A stretch of DNA of 50,239 nucleotides, from contig JAGHST010000002.1 of the NCBI GenBank assembly GCA_018065695.1, positions 1 through 50,239 of the forward strand, read 5' to 3'. Below the pieces are notes generated by a model. It saw only the letters and a list, made by a program, of their open reading frames with translations. It made no database searches and was not told the DNA's origin. Origin of the DNA: Candidatus Cacconaster caballi (GTDB taxonomy: Bacteria > Bacteroidota > Bacteroidia > Bacteroidales > UBA932). The position numbers were made by a program, and so were the translations under genes. Shown here in pieces: positions 17,743-26,557 of this stretch (position 1 is the first letter of the stretch; every line of letters starts with the position of its first letter).

Positions 17743-18726
17743 ATGTTTGAAAACGAAGAATTGGATGATGAGATGATTCAGTTTGAAAAGGATCATCCTT
17801 CAAAGAAGACCTCCGGCAACACTCATTTTTCAGGTCCGGCATCCGGTAGCGGCGCCAATAAGGCAGGCGGCGGAGCGCTCAGGACCGTTGTCATTATTCT
17901 GTCGGTGGTGGCTGCAGTTCTCCTTGCAGTTCTGGCTTATGTCTGGATTAAGGACAACCGCCTTGTAAAGGAACTCAACATAGACAAGGAGAAACTCACT
18001 CAGGAACTCGTATCTCTCCAGAACGATTATGAAACTCTCAGCACGGAGAATACGTCGCTGACAGACTCCCTTACAGTGGAAAAGGAAAAAGTGGAACAGC
18101 TCATAGACCGCCTCAAGAAGACAGACGCAACGAATCGCGCCAAGATGCGTCAGTATGAGAAGGAGCTCGGAACGCTCCGCTCCATAATGAAGAGCTACAT
18201 CCATCAGATAGACTCTCTCAACACCCTTAACACAGAACTTCGCAACGATGCGGCGCAAGCCCGCCGCGAAGCTCAGGAGAGCCGTCAGCAGTATGAAGAC
18301 CTCCGCTCCACGACCGATGAACTTTCAAGAATCGCCACCGCTGGCGCCGTGGTCAAGGGCCGTGGCATCAGTCTGACTGCAATCAACAATTCCAACAAGC
18401 AGACTGATCGCAGCAGCCGTGCAAGCAAGCTCGTCACCAGCCTCAGTCTGATAGAGAACCAGATTGCGGATAAAGGCTATAAGACGGTCTATATCCGCAT
18501 CAAGGGTCCGGACGGAGTCCTTATGGCGACCGACAGCGGCAACACCTTCACCTGCGAAGGCGAGCAGATGATATACTCGGCTTGCCGTGACGTCGACTAT
18601 CAGGGCGAGGAAGTCGGTATAAGCATCTACTTCTCCAATCCTCAGGGCTTCACGAAGGGCGTATATACTGTGGACGTATATACGGCTGACGCAAAGATTG
18701 GCTCAGCCGACCTCAGACTCCGTTAA
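17743..18726 (+). CDS. membrane-anchored coiled-coil protein of unknown function
   Basis: A 327-residue protein. Residues 1-44 are a Gly/Ser-rich cytoplasmic segment, residues 46-68 a single membrane helix (TVVIILSVVAAVLLAVLAYVWI), residues 70-195 a long coiled coil (heptad-like KEKLTQELVSLQNDYETLSTENTSL), and residues 205-327 a beta-rich C-terminal domain ending in VDVYTADAKIGSADLRLR. The layout fits an inner-membrane protein with a periplasmic stalk and head. No enzymatic motif is visible. hemW begins 11 bases later, so the two may be co-transcribed. Confidence 0.78.
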   Translation: MFENEELDDEMIQFEKDHPSKKTSGNTHFSGPASGSGANKAGGGALRTVVIILSVVAAVLLAVLAYVWIKDNRLVKELNIDKEKLTQELVSLQNDYETLSTENTSLTDSLTVEKEKVEQLIDRLKKTDATNRAKMRQYEKELGTLRSIMKSYIHQIDSLNTLNTELRNDAAQARREAQESRQQYEDLRSTTDELSRIATAGAVVKGRGISLTAINNSNKQTDRSSRASKLVTSLSLIENQIADKGYKTVYIRIKGPDGVLMATDSGNTFTCEGEQMIYSACRDVDYQGEEVGISIYFSNPQGFTKGVYTVDVYTADAKIGSADLRLR

Positions 18727-18737
18727 GCCGGGTAAAT

Positions 18738-19778
18738 ATGGCCGGCATATACGTCCATTTTCCATTCTGCAGGGAAAGATGTTCCTATTGTGACTTCTAT
18801 TCGCAGACCGGAGGGGACTGGGACGCATATGTAAAGGCTCTGGAAACGGAAGCTGCACTTCGCAAGAATTTTTTGAAAGGAGTTCCTCCGCGCACGATAT
18901 ATTTCGGCGGGGGGACTCCTTCCCTTTTGCCGATAACAGCCCTGCAAAGGACAGTGGAGGCGTTGCGCCGCAATTTCGACTTGTCCGAGGTGGAAGAATT
19001 CACTATGGAGGCCAACCCCGACGACGTGACGGCGGCCTCCGCCGGAGAGTGGCTCGCAATGGGCGTTACGCGCCTTAGTATGGGAGTCCAGTCTTTCGAT
19101 GACTCACACCTCAGGACAATGCGCCGTCGCCACACTGCAGAAGGCGCCGGGAAGGCATTGCGAGCTGCCCGCGAGGCCGGTTTCGACAATATCTCAATAG
19201 ATTTGATTTTCGGCTTTACAGGCCTTTCCGATGAACAGTGGGAGGACGGCATCGCCCGTGCCCTGGCTCTCGGAGCGGACCATATTTCGTGCTATCAGAT
19301 GACGGGCAGATATGCCTCGGAAGATGAGGAACAATGCCGAAGGCAGTATCTGCGGCTGCAGGAACTCCTGTCCAAGGCTGGATTCCGACAGTATGAAGTA
19401 TCCAATTACTGCCGCCCGGGGCGGGAGTCGCTGCATAACGGTTCATATTGGAAACGAGATGCATATCTCGGTCTCGGGGCTGCGGCACACTCCTTCGACG
19501 GAGACCGCGGACGGTTCTGGAACATATCAGATATGAAGGCATACTGTGCCGGCAGCGCTCTGCGGGGTGAAACCCTTACGGATGAAGATATCTTCACGGA
19601 GCGCGTGATGCTTGGCCTCCGTACGGCTGAAGGAGTGGAGGCGTCGCTGTTGAAAGACGTCACAGAACTGAGCGGCCTTCTCGGCGAGGGACTTCTTGAA
19701 GAGATTGGCGGCCGGATACGTGTACCTTCGCCCTACCTGTTTATCTCCGATTGGATTATCGGCCGTCTTCTTCTTTGA
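18738..19778 (+). CDS. hemW: radical SAM haem chaperone HemW
   Basis: HemW (346 aa) is a radical SAM protein that binds haem and delivers it to respiratory enzymes; it was formerly called an oxygen-independent coproporphyrinogen oxidase. C11, C15 and C18 in FCRERCSYCDF bind the 4Fe-4S cluster. GGGTPSLL binds SAM, and NPDDVT plus the LGLGAAAHSFDG block are HemW hallmarks. The last residues (YLFISDWIIGRLLL) match the normal family end. Its last 23 bases overlap the 3' end of the convergent DUF3109 gene. Confidence 0.93.
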   Translation: MAGIYVHFPFCRERCSYCDFYSQTGGDWDAYVKALETEAALRKNFLKGVPPRTIYFGGGTPSLLPITALQRTVEALRRNFDLSEVEEFTMEANPDDVTAASAGEWLAMGVTRLSMGVQSFDDSHLRTMRRRHTAEGAGKALRAAREAGFDNISIDLIFGFTGLSDEQWEDGIARALALGADHISCYQMTGRYASEDEEQCRRQYLRLQELLSKAGFRQYEVSNYCRPGRESLHNGSYWKRDAYLGLGAAAHSFDGDRGRFWNISDMKAYCAGSALRGETLTDEDIFTERVMLGLRTAEGVEASLLKDVTELSGLLGEGLLEEIGGRIRVPSPYLFISDWIIGRLLL

Positions 19779-20358
19779 GCAGCAGATCTGCTGCGGCTTC
19801 GAGCTGCTTGTAAAATTCCACCCCGAAGGCATCTGTCAGAGGCTCTTTGAGAAATTGATATACTCTTATCCCTTCGCGCCGGCCTTTGGCAAAAGCCCCT
19901 TCACACAGATTCCAGCGATGCAGGTTAAGGGCCGTCATAGAGTTGGAGAATCTTGATACCCGGATAGGGTACAGCCTGCAGGAAACAGGTTTCACGAAAC
20001 TGCATCCGCCGGCCATATGGCAGCGCTCTATCGCGCAGAAACAGGCCTTTCCTTCAAAGCGGGTGTAGGCACATTCTTCGGAGTTTCCCAGAAGGGGCGT
20101 CACCATATCACCGTCGCGGTCAATCTCGAAGAAGCCGGTCTGCTCTATCTTGCGACGTCCTTCTATGCTCATAAGGGGGCTGATGGCGGCGTAGTTCCTT
20201 TCGATGAGTTCAGCCTCTCCCTCTTCCAGAGGAGCGCCGCTCTCTCCGATTATGCAGCACGCTCCGAGGCATTCTTCATAGTTGCAACAAAAATACTCCG
20301 TGACAATCTCCGAAGAGATCACAAAATCGTCTATCTGTATGAGAGGATATCGTTTCAT
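19756..20358 (-). CDS. DUF3109 family cysteine-rich protein
   Basis: A 200-residue protein starting MKRYPLIQIDDFVISSEIV. It carries a Cys-rich N-terminal motif (CCNYEECLGACC) and further cysteines in SEECAY, ACFCAIERC and the GGCSFVKPVSCRLYPIR block. The arrangement is that of DUF3109, related to the YkgJ zinc or iron-sulfur cluster family; no activity is known to me. ATG 20358 is chosen because homology starts there; an in-frame ATG at 20376 is 6 codons upstream. It diverges from the TPR gene. Confidence 0.85.
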   Translation of the reverse strand: MKRYPLIQIDDFVISSEIVTEYFCCNYEECLGACCIIGESGAPLEEGEAELIERNYAAISPLMSIEGRRKIEQTGFFEIDRDGDMVTPLLGNSEECAYTRFEGKACFCAIERCHMAGGCSFVKPVSCRLYPIRVSRFSNSMTALNLHRWNLCEGAFAKGRREGIRVYQFLKEPLTDAFGVEFYKQLEAAADLLLKEEDGR

Positions 20359-20369
20359 TAGGCAAAATC

Positions 20370-20401
20370 TTTGCAAATGTAAACATTAGTTTATAATTTT
20401 G
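20370..20401 (+). promoter_or_regulatory. Bacteroidota-type promoter of the TPR gene
   Basis: TTTG at 20370-20373 and TAATTTTG at 20394-20401 are separated by 20 bases, which fits the -33/-7 consensus of the primary sigma factor in this phylum. Transcription would begin near 20407 and give a leader of about 50 bases. Confidence 0.75.
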
Positions 20402-20458
20402 AGAGATTTTTCGGTAGTGCGCGCTGCCTGCAGACAGACAATATCAACAAACATCAAT

Positions 20459-21397
20459 ATGAAAAAGTTTTTTACTACACTCTCGGTTGTGCTCTGCACA
20501 CTCTGCATTTCAAATGCACAGACTCTGGAACAGGTAACTGAATTGTTCAACAATGCAGCACAGATGCTCGATGCTGACAATAAGGTTGAAGCTGTCAAAC
20601 TTTTTGAAGATGCTTTCAATCAGGCTACGGCTCTCGGTGAAAGCGGAAACGAAGTAGCCGCTCAGTGCAAGGATATTCTCCCGAAACTTTATCTTTCAAT
20701 CGGAAAGGATAAGGCTGTCGATAAGGATTATGACGGCGCGGTCGCATCGGTGAAGCAGGCAATGGCATCGGCTGAAAAATTCGCCGACACTGACGTTGCA
20801 ACAGAGGCAAAGGAACTCGTTTCGCAGCTTATGCTGGCAAAGGCAAACGGCCTTCTCTCTGCAAAGGATATTGCAGGTGCCATCGCAGCATACAAAGAAA
20901 TCATTGCTGCCGAGCCTGAAAACGGTACTGCATACCTCCGTCTGGGGCAGGCACTCTCAGCAGGCGGCAAGGTGGATGAGGCCATCGCCAATTTCCAGAA
21001 AGCCGTCGAATTCGGCGAGGGTGAAGATGCTTCAAAACAGCTTTCAACCGTGTTCCTCAAGAAGGCTGCCGCTTGCCAGAAGGCCAAGGACAACAAGGGT
21101 GCTCTCGAAAATGCACAGAAGTCTGCTGAATACAACGACAATCCTACCGCTCAGAAGCTTATCGGCCTGAGTGCGCTCGGCCTCAAGCAGAACAAGACCG
21201 CTGCAGACGCATTCGAGGCATATCTTGCAATGAGCCCTAATGCCAAGGACAAAGCTCAGATTATGTATCAGCTCGGTACCGCTCTGATTGCTGCCGGAGA
21301 CAATGCTAAGGCCTGCGGCTATTTCAAGCAGATTGCCCAGGATCCTAAATGGGGTGAAGCTGCACGCTATCAGATTACAGTCCTGAAATGCAACTAA
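20459..21397 (+). CDS. exported tetratricopeptide-repeat protein
   Basis: A 312-residue protein with a signal peptide (MKKFFTTLSVVLCTLCISNAQ) and several TPR units, clearest at GTAYLRLGQALSAGGKVDEAIANFQKA-type sequence near residues 155-190 and again near residues 210-300. TPR proteins act as protein-binding scaffolds; the partner is unknown. It probably sits in the periplasm or on the outer membrane. The start is ATG 20459; the preceding 20 in-frame codons lack a signal sequence. Its last 10 bases overlap the U32 gene. Confidence 0.82.
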   Translation: MKKFFTTLSVVLCTLCISNAQTLEQVTELFNNAAQMLDADNKVEAVKLFEDAFNQATALGESGNEVAAQCKDILPKLYLSIGKDKAVDKDYDGAVASVKQAMASAEKFADTDVATEAKELVSQLMLAKANGLLSAKDIAGAIAAYKEIIAAEPENGTAYLRLGQALSAGGKVDEAIANFQKAVEFGEGEDASKQLSTVFLKKAAACQKAKDNKGALENAQKSAEYNDNPTAQKLIGLSALGLKQNKTAADAFEAYLAMSPNAKDKAQIMYQLGTALIAAGDNAKACGYFKQIAQDPKWGEAARYQITVLKCN

Positions 21398-23115
21398 AAC
21401 TCGAGCTGCTCGCTCCCGCGAGAGATTCAGCTATCGGCACCGCGGCCATCGATTGCGGTGCCGATGCTGTATATATGGCGGGCCCGTCTTTCGGAGCCCG
21501 CGTGGCCGCTGCCAACAAAGTCTCGGACCTTGAGGCTGTCGCGCGCTATGCCCACCGCTATGGCGCGCGTCTGTATGCCACTGTCAACACTCTTCTTGAC
21601 GAGGAGGAGCTGCCCGAAGCCGAAAGACTCATAAGACAATACTACGAAGCCGGAGTGGACGCTCTGATAATTCAGGATATGAGGCTGTTGGAACTGAACC
21701 TGCCTCCGATTGAACTGCACGCCTCCACCCAGGCAATAGTCCGGACTCCGGAGAGGGCCGCGCAACTCGAAAAGGCCGGCCTGAGCCGCATCATACTCGA
21801 GAGACAGCTGTCACTCGAACAGATTCGTGCCATCCGCCGGGCGGTTTCCTGCGAGATAGAATGCTTCGTTCACGGGGCTCTCTGTGTAGGTTACAGCGGC
21901 CAATGTTTTCTCAGTGAATATCTTACTGGCCGCAGCGCCAACCGAGGCTGCTGTGCCCAGCCTTGCCGGTCGCTCTACGATCTTGTCGATGCCGGCGGCC
22001 GTATGGTGGCAGCCGACCGCGCCCTTCTCTCCCTCAAGGACTTCCGTCTGGATAGCCATATCGGGGAGTTGGCTGATGCCGGAGTATGCTCATTCAAGAT
22101 AGAGGGAAGACTGAAAAACGCCTCTTACGTAAAGAATATAGTCCGTCACTACCGTGGAGTGCTGGACTCCTTCATTGAGCAGCGTCCTGAGTACGGCAAG
22201 GCTTCCTTCGGACGGCTTGCCGGCGGTTTTACACCTGACCCCGATCTGACTTTCAACCGGGGATATACCACTTGTTTCATTGACGGGAAGCGGGGGACGT
22301 GGAACAGTGCCGATGTCGCCCGCTCGAAAGGCGAATATTTGGGTGAAATAGAGAAAATCAAGGGGCACGAGGTTATACTCAAGCCTTCCAAAGAGCTGTC
22401 CGGGTGGCCTCTGTCCAATGGCGACGGCCTTTCGTTCGTGGTAAAGGAAGGTGAAGCGGTCGGTATGCGCGCTGACTTGGGCAGCGGGAACACCGCTTCC
22501 GTGAAAGACACGTCATCACTCCGCCCGGGCATGAAGGTATATCGCAACTTCAACGTCAAGTTTGAGCGTGAGCTGGAGAAGAATATGCCGGAAAGGCTTA
22601 TGGATGCTGCAGTCTTCTACCGCTCCCGCAGTGGGCACACAGTGGTGGAAGTCAGGGCGGAAGATGGCCGTACCGCAACGGTGGAATTCGATGAGGCCGC
22701 ACAGGAGGCCCGCAAGAGGGAACTGGCAGAAGAAACGCTCCGCTGCTGCCTTGGAAAGACATCCGGACCATACTCTTTCCATCTTGAAACCATAGAAAGC
22801 GACAGGACATATTTCTATACGGCCGCTTATCTCAATTCGCTCAGGAACAGGCTGTCCGAGATGCTTCAGGCCTCTGCTCCACAAAGAGAAGCCGCCGCGA
22901 TGCGTCCCGCAGCCTCCTCTGTTCCTCCGACACTCCGCACCGCTCCTGACGGAGAACTTCTGCGCACTAAATATTGTATAAAATATGAACTCGGACTATG
23001 CCCGAAACAGGGTGGCGGCCTCAGTGTAAGGGAGCCGCTCTTCCTTGTGAACCAAAATCGGCGGTTTCAGCTGCGTTTTGATTGTAAAAATTGCGAAATG
23101 ATTGTAACTTTGTAG
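21388..23115 (+). CDS. U32 family protein (RlhA/TrhP-like)
   Basis: A 575-residue protein with the U32 domain at residues 1-300: LLAPARDSAIGTAAIDCGADAVYMAGP at the start and the signature ECFVHGALCVGYSGQCFLS, with H162 and a cluster of cysteines continuing through NRGCCAQPCR. The long C-terminal half is of the DUF3656 kind found in RlhA (YdcP). Characterised relatives install 5-hydroxycytidine in 23S rRNA (RlhA) or 5-hydroxyuridine in tRNA (TrhP), so an RNA hydroxylation role is more likely than the old collagenase label. Which RNA is modified cannot be told. It overlaps the TPR gene by 10 bases. Confidence 0.88.
   Translation: MQLKLELLAPARDSAIGTAAIDCGADAVYMAGPSFGARVAAANKVSDLEAVARYAHRYGARLYATVNTLLDEEELPEAERLIRQYYEAGVDALIIQDMRLLELNLPPIELHASTQAIVRTPERAAQLEKAGLSRIILERQLSLEQIRAIRRAVSCEIECFVHGALCVGYSGQCFLSEYLTGRSANRGCCAQPCRSLYDLVDAGGRMVAADRALLSLKDFRLDSHIGELADAGVCSFKIEGRLKNASYVKNIVRHYRGVLDSFIEQRPEYGKASFGRLAGGFTPDPDLTFNRGYTTCFIDGKRGTWNSADVARSKGEYLGEIEKIKGHEVILKPSKELSGWPLSNGDGLSFVVKEGEAVGMRADLGSGNTASVKDTSSLRPGMKVYRNFNVKFERELEKNMPERLMDAAVFYRSRSGHTVVEVRAEDGRTATVEFDEAAQEARKRELAEETLRCCLGKTSGPYSFHLETIESDRTYFYTAAYLNSLRNRLSEMLQASAPQREAAAMRPAASSVPPTLRTAPDGELLRTKYCIKYELGLCPKQGGGLSVREPLFLVNQNRRFQLRFDCKNCEMIVTL
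23082..23112 (+). promoter_or_regulatory. Bacteroidota-type promoter of holB
   Basis: TTG at 23082-23084, a 20-base spacer and TAACTTTG at 23105-23112 match the consensus. The boxes lie in the last codons of the U32 gene; the holB ATG is 19 bases beyond the -7 box. Confidence 0.7.
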
Positions 23116-23131
23116 TTTAACTTTATTGAAA

Positions 23132-24154
23132 ATGAGGTTCGCGGATGTAAAAGGAAATGAAGGACTCAAGAAATCGCTTGTCCATATGATGAACAGCGGC
23201 AGATTGAGTCACGCCATCCTCTTCGTGGAAGAGAACGGTGGCGGAGCCTTTCCTCTGGCTCTGGCTCTGGCACAGGCCGTGAACTGCCGTCAGGCACTTC
23301 CGGACGATTCCTGTGGAGAGTGTTCCCAATGCTACAAAATCGGCAAACTGATTCATCCGGACCTTCACTTCGCGTTTCCTGTCAGCAGCACATCTTCTTT
23401 GACGGACAGCGAAAAGAAAGCACCTGTCTCAGATTATTTCCTCTCCTCTTTCAAGGAACTGGCTCTTGCCAACCCTTATTTCACGGAGCAGGATCTCTAT
23501 GAGGCTATAGGCCTTGAATCCAAAAGCGCTGTCATCAGTGCCAATGAAGCGAGAAAAATCTTTGAAAAACTCTCTTTGAAGGCCGCAGAAGCAGCCTATA
23601 AGACCATCATAATCTATCTGCCGGAAAAAATGAATCCGGAGGCCTCCAACAAGTTGCTGAAGCTTCTTGAAGAACCGCCTCAGGGTACTCTTTTTCTGCT
23701 GATAACCCACGCAAGCGAGCGTATCCTCCAGACTATACGCTCGCGTTGCCAGATCATATACCTCCAGCCGACAGGCGGAGCCGCTCCCTTGAACCCCGCC
23801 TTGCGCGAAAGCTTCGATGCAATCCTGCAGGCCGGCATAGACAAGCGCATTATAGATCTGTTCCCCGAGTGGGAAAACCTCGCCGGCCTGGGCCGCGAAA
23901 AGCAGAAGGAATTCTGTCTCTTTGCGCAAAGCTACCTCAGAAAAATCTTTATGGTCTCCTGCGGCCTTGAGGGCCTGGCCGCGCTGACGTCGGAAGAAGA
24001 GGCCCGTGTGCGCACACTGGCGCGGAAGATAAAGCCATCTTTCTACGAAAAGGCTTTCATCTTTCTGGAGGACGCCATTTCCTCCATCGAGAGCAACGTG
24101 AATCCAAAGCTTGTCTTCTGCGACCTTTGTGACAGATTATTGCTATCTTTGTAA
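23132..24154 (+). CDS. holB: DNA polymerase III delta-prime subunit
   Basis: A 340-residue AAA+ clamp-loader protein. The N-terminal FADVKGNEGLKKSLVHMM is followed by a region where the Walker A P-loop should be but is degenerate (EENGGGAFPLAL), as expected for delta-prime. A zinc module C-x8-C-x2-C-x2-C is seen in NCRQALPDDSCGECSQC. The block KLLKLLEEPPQGTLFLLITHASERILQTIRSRC is the sensor/arginine-finger region. ATG 23132 is preferred to the TTG at 23126. ricT follows after 4 bases. Confidence 0.92.
   Translation: MRFADVKGNEGLKKSLVHMMNSGRLSHAILFVEENGGGAFPLALALAQAVNCRQALPDDSCGECSQCYKIGKLIHPDLHFAFPVSSTSSLTDSEKKAPVSDYFLSSFKELALANPYFTEQDLYEAIGLESKSAVISANEARKIFEKLSLKAAEAAYKTIIIYLPEKMNPEASNKLLKLLEEPPQGTLFLLITHASERILQTIRSRCQIIYLQPTGGAAPLNPALRESFDAILQAGIDKRIIDLFPEWENLAGLGREKQKEFCLFAQSYLRKIFMVSCGLEGLAALTSEEEARVRTLARKIKPSFYEKAFIFLEDAISSIESNVNPKLVFCDLCDRLLLSL
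24144..24151 (+). promoter_or_regulatory. -7 promoter box of ricT
   Basis: TATCTTTG matches TAnnTTTG and lies inside the last holB codons, only 7 bases before the ricT ATG. A transcript from it would be leaderless or nearly so. No TTG lies at the -33 distance. Confidence 0.5.
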
Positions 24155-24158
24155 AGTT

Positions 24159-25328
24159 ATGGGAAAGAAAGATATACAGTACGACTGCAACCGCGGGTGT
24201 GAAGTGGAACACACCGAGATGGGAGAACTGTTCGTAAGATATAACCAGGGTTGTTGCAAGCTTGATGCCTTCAGTTGGATGGACGGCATTCAGACATCGC
24301 AGGGCAAGGATCTGTTCGAAGTAAGATTCAAGAATACCCGTAAGATGGTTTATCGCAACGACTCGGGCCAGATTATCAAAAAAGGTGACCTCGTGATAGT
24401 TGAAGCGGCCAACGGTCACGATCTTGGCATTGTGACGCTGGAAGGGCCGATGGTCCTTCACCAACTCGCCCGCCACAATATCAATCCTGCCACATACGAG
24501 TTCAGGAAGATATATCGCAAGGCAAAACTCTATGACATCTACCACTGGCAGGAAGCCATCGCCCGTGAACATAAGACGATGATTCGCGCGCGTCAGCTTG
24601 CTTCCCGGCTCGGTCTCGATATGAAGATTGGGGACGTGGAATTTCAGGGAGACGGCACGAAAGCCATCTTCTACTATATAGCAGATGCCCGTGTGGATTT
24701 CCGCCAGCTCATCAAGGACTTTGCGGAGGAATTCCACATCCGTGTGGAGATGAAGCAGATAGGCGCACGGCAGGAGGCCGGCCTCATAGGCGGACTTGGT
24801 GTCTGCGGCCGTGTTCTGTGCTGTTCCAAATATATGTCCGACTTCCAGTCCATCACCACCCAGGCGGCAAGATGCCAGGATATTTCCCTGAATCCTCAGA
24901 AACTCGCAGGTCAGTGCAGCAAGATAAAATGCTGCATCAACTACGAAGTTTCGGCTTACGTGGATGCGCAGAAAGATTTTCCTAATTTCCATGGACCTCT
25001 GGAATTCGATGACGGACAGGCCTTTCTTATGAAGACAGATATCCTGGCCGGCATTATGTATTTTTCCTACGACCCGCACAGCATGGCCAAGCTCTATCCG
25101 CTGACAATCGATAAGGTGAAGGAAGTCCTTGCCGCCAACCGAAAGGGTGTCAGGCCATCTTCTCTGCAGGACAACAAGCAGGGAGATCGTACTGGTGAGG
25201 CCGAATTCGTCAGCGCCGTGGGAGATGAAAGCATCAGCCGCTTCGACGAGAAGAAAAAACGCCGTCCAAGCCATCATCGCAACAACCGCCGCAACAGGCC
25301 AAACGACAAGAAGGAGAATGCCGGTTAA
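24159..25328 (+). CDS. ricT: PSP1-domain protein RicT
   Basis: A 389-residue PSP1 (YaaT/RicT) family protein. The cysteine motifs CGRVLCCSKYMSD and CSKIKCCINYE near residues 210-270 are the conserved iron-sulfur ligands. In Bacillus, RicT acts with RicA and RicF in RNA processing; partners have not been looked for here. The N-terminal 45 residues (CNRGCEVEHTEMGELFVRYNQGCCK) are also Cys-rich. The last 40 residues are highly basic (KKKRRPSHHRNNRRNRPND). It overlaps gldH by 11 bases. Confidence 0.9.
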   Translation: MGKKDIQYDCNRGCEVEHTEMGELFVRYNQGCCKLDAFSWMDGIQTSQGKDLFEVRFKNTRKMVYRNDSGQIIKKGDLVIVEAANGHDLGIVTLEGPMVLHQLARHNINPATYEFRKIYRKAKLYDIYHWQEAIAREHKTMIRARQLASRLGLDMKIGDVEFQGDGTKAIFYYIADARVDFRQLIKDFAEEFHIRVEMKQIGARQEAGLIGGLGVCGRVLCCSKYMSDFQSITTQAARCQDISLNPQKLAGQCSKIKCCINYEVSAYVDAQKDFPNFHGPLEFDDGQAFLMKTDILAGIMYFSYDPHSMAKLYPLTIDKVKEVLAANRKGVRPSSLQDNKQGDRTGEAEFVSAVGDESISRFDEKKKRRPSHHRNNRRNRPNDKKENAG

Positions 25329-25806
25329 TCGTGTTTTCTGCCTGATTGCCCTCTTTGCCCTCCTGTGCTCCTGCACGAGAGCAAGGGACGGCTACAAGTT
25401 CATCTTTGCCTCCGAACTTGATGGCAGATGGACGGATGGATATGAGTTTGAGGCAGACCTTTTCGACACCACCGCTCTCTACAGCACTTTCATTGCAGCC
25501 CGGATAGACCCTTCACGCATCGTGGGTGAGACAGTCCCGATGGAGATATTGGTCATGTCGCCTCTGGGAGACATTGCGGCAGAAAGATTCGACTTCCCCC
25601 TGAGCTCCTGCGGAGCTATGGTAGAATCCGACTATTGCGCAGGCCGTTGCGTGGATGTGGAATGGCCATACAGGGACAATGTCAAAGTGGGAAGAAGTAC
25701 CTCTGCGCCGGGAGTGTGGAAAGTGCGAATCACACCCCTTCCGGTCGGAAATCAGGCTGTATTGGGCATAGGTTTCCGCTATCAGAACAGCAATGGGAAA
25801 AGATAA
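25318..25806 (+). CDS. gldH: gliding-motility-type lipoprotein GldH
   Basis: A 162-residue lipoprotein: MPVNRVFCLIALFALLCSC with the lipobox LCSC, lipidated Cys19. The remaining beta-rich sequence and its position right after ricT fit GldH. In gliding flavobacteria GldH is needed for motility; many non-gliding Bacteroidales carry it next to ricT, so its general role is unsettled. It overlaps ricT by 11 bases and trmB by 14 bases, pointing to translational coupling. The call rests largely on context and general features. Confidence 0.75.
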   Translation: MPVNRVFCLIALFALLCSCTRARDGYKFIFASELDGRWTDGYEFEADLFDTTALYSTFIAARIDPSRIVGETVPMEILVMSPLGDIAAERFDFPLSSCGAMVESDYCAGRCVDVEWPYRDNVKVGRSTSAPGVWKVRITPLPVGNQAVLGIGFRYQNSNGKR

Positions 25807-26557
25807 ACTTCGCAAATTCAAGGAGAACGAGACTTTCTCCTGCCTGATTCAACCCCGCACCGAAGAGGTGTTCGGAACGTATCATCCCCTCCGAGGCAGA
25901 TGGGGCGAGTCGATGTTCCATAACTCCAACCCCATAGTTCTGGAACTCGGCTGCGGCAAGGGTGAGTACACCATAGCTCTGGCCCTGAAATATCCCCAGC
26001 GGAATTTCATAGGCATCGACATAAAGGGGGCCAGGCTCTGGAAAGGAGCCAAATATGCCACTGTCCACAATATGCCAAACGTGGCCTTCATACGCACCAG
26101 AGTGGAGTTCATAGAGAGCCTGTTCGCCGAAGGCGAAGTCTCCGAAATCTGGATTACCTTCGCTGACCCTCAGGAGAGAAAGCCGAAAAAGAGGCTGACG
26201 CATCCTCTTTTCCTCAATCGCTACCGCAAGTTCCTCGCCTCCGACGGTGTAGTGCACCTGAAGACCGACAGCCGCCTGCTACACCACTATACTCTGGAAC
26301 TTGCAAAGTGCAACGATATGACTGTGCTTGACCACAACGACGACATCTACGGCAGCGGAAGGGCGGATGAACTGCTTTCCATAAAGACTTTCTATGAGGC
26401 AAGTTTCCTGTCGCGAGGCATACCGATAACCTATATGGCATTCCGGCTGGACAATGCTGCGCCGCTCCATGAGCCGGATTGGGATCAGGAACCTTATGAA
26501 CAGAAATATAAAACGCTAACGCGTGCGGATGGACATATGAGCAGCCAGCTCGAGTAG
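25793..26557 (+). CDS. trmB: tRNA (guanine-N7-)-methyltransferase
   Basis: TrmB (254 aa) methylates G46 of tRNA using SAM. The motif I segment LELGCGKGEYTIALALKYP binds SAM, and WITFADPQERKPKKRLTHPLFL matches the TrmB signature (usually PDPW). Note that the usual P-D-P-W reads A-D-P-Q here. It starts inside gldH, and its 3' end overlaps the convergent polyprenyl synthase by 42 bases. Confidence 0.93.
   Translation: MGKDKLRKFKENETFSCLIQPRTEEVFGTYHPLRGRWGESMFHNSNPIVLELGCGKGEYTIALALKYPQRNFIGIDIKGARLWKGAKYATVHNMPNVAFIRTRVEFIESLFAEGEVSEIWITFADPQERKPKKRLTHPLFLNRYRKFLASDGVVHLKTDSRLLHHYTLELAKCNDMTVLDHNDDIYGSGRADELLSIKTFYEASFLSRGIPITYMAFRLDNAAPLHEPDWDQEPYEQKYKTLTRADGHMSSQLE

Noticed and set aside
21388-23115. 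U32 protein as a secreted collagenase
   Set aside because: It has no signal peptide, and characterised U32 relatives with the same C-terminal part hydroxylate RNA.
24057-25376. 439-codon open frame antisense to ricT and holB
   Set aside because: It mirrors the whole ricT gene in another frame; its translation has no recognisable domain and ricT is clearly real.
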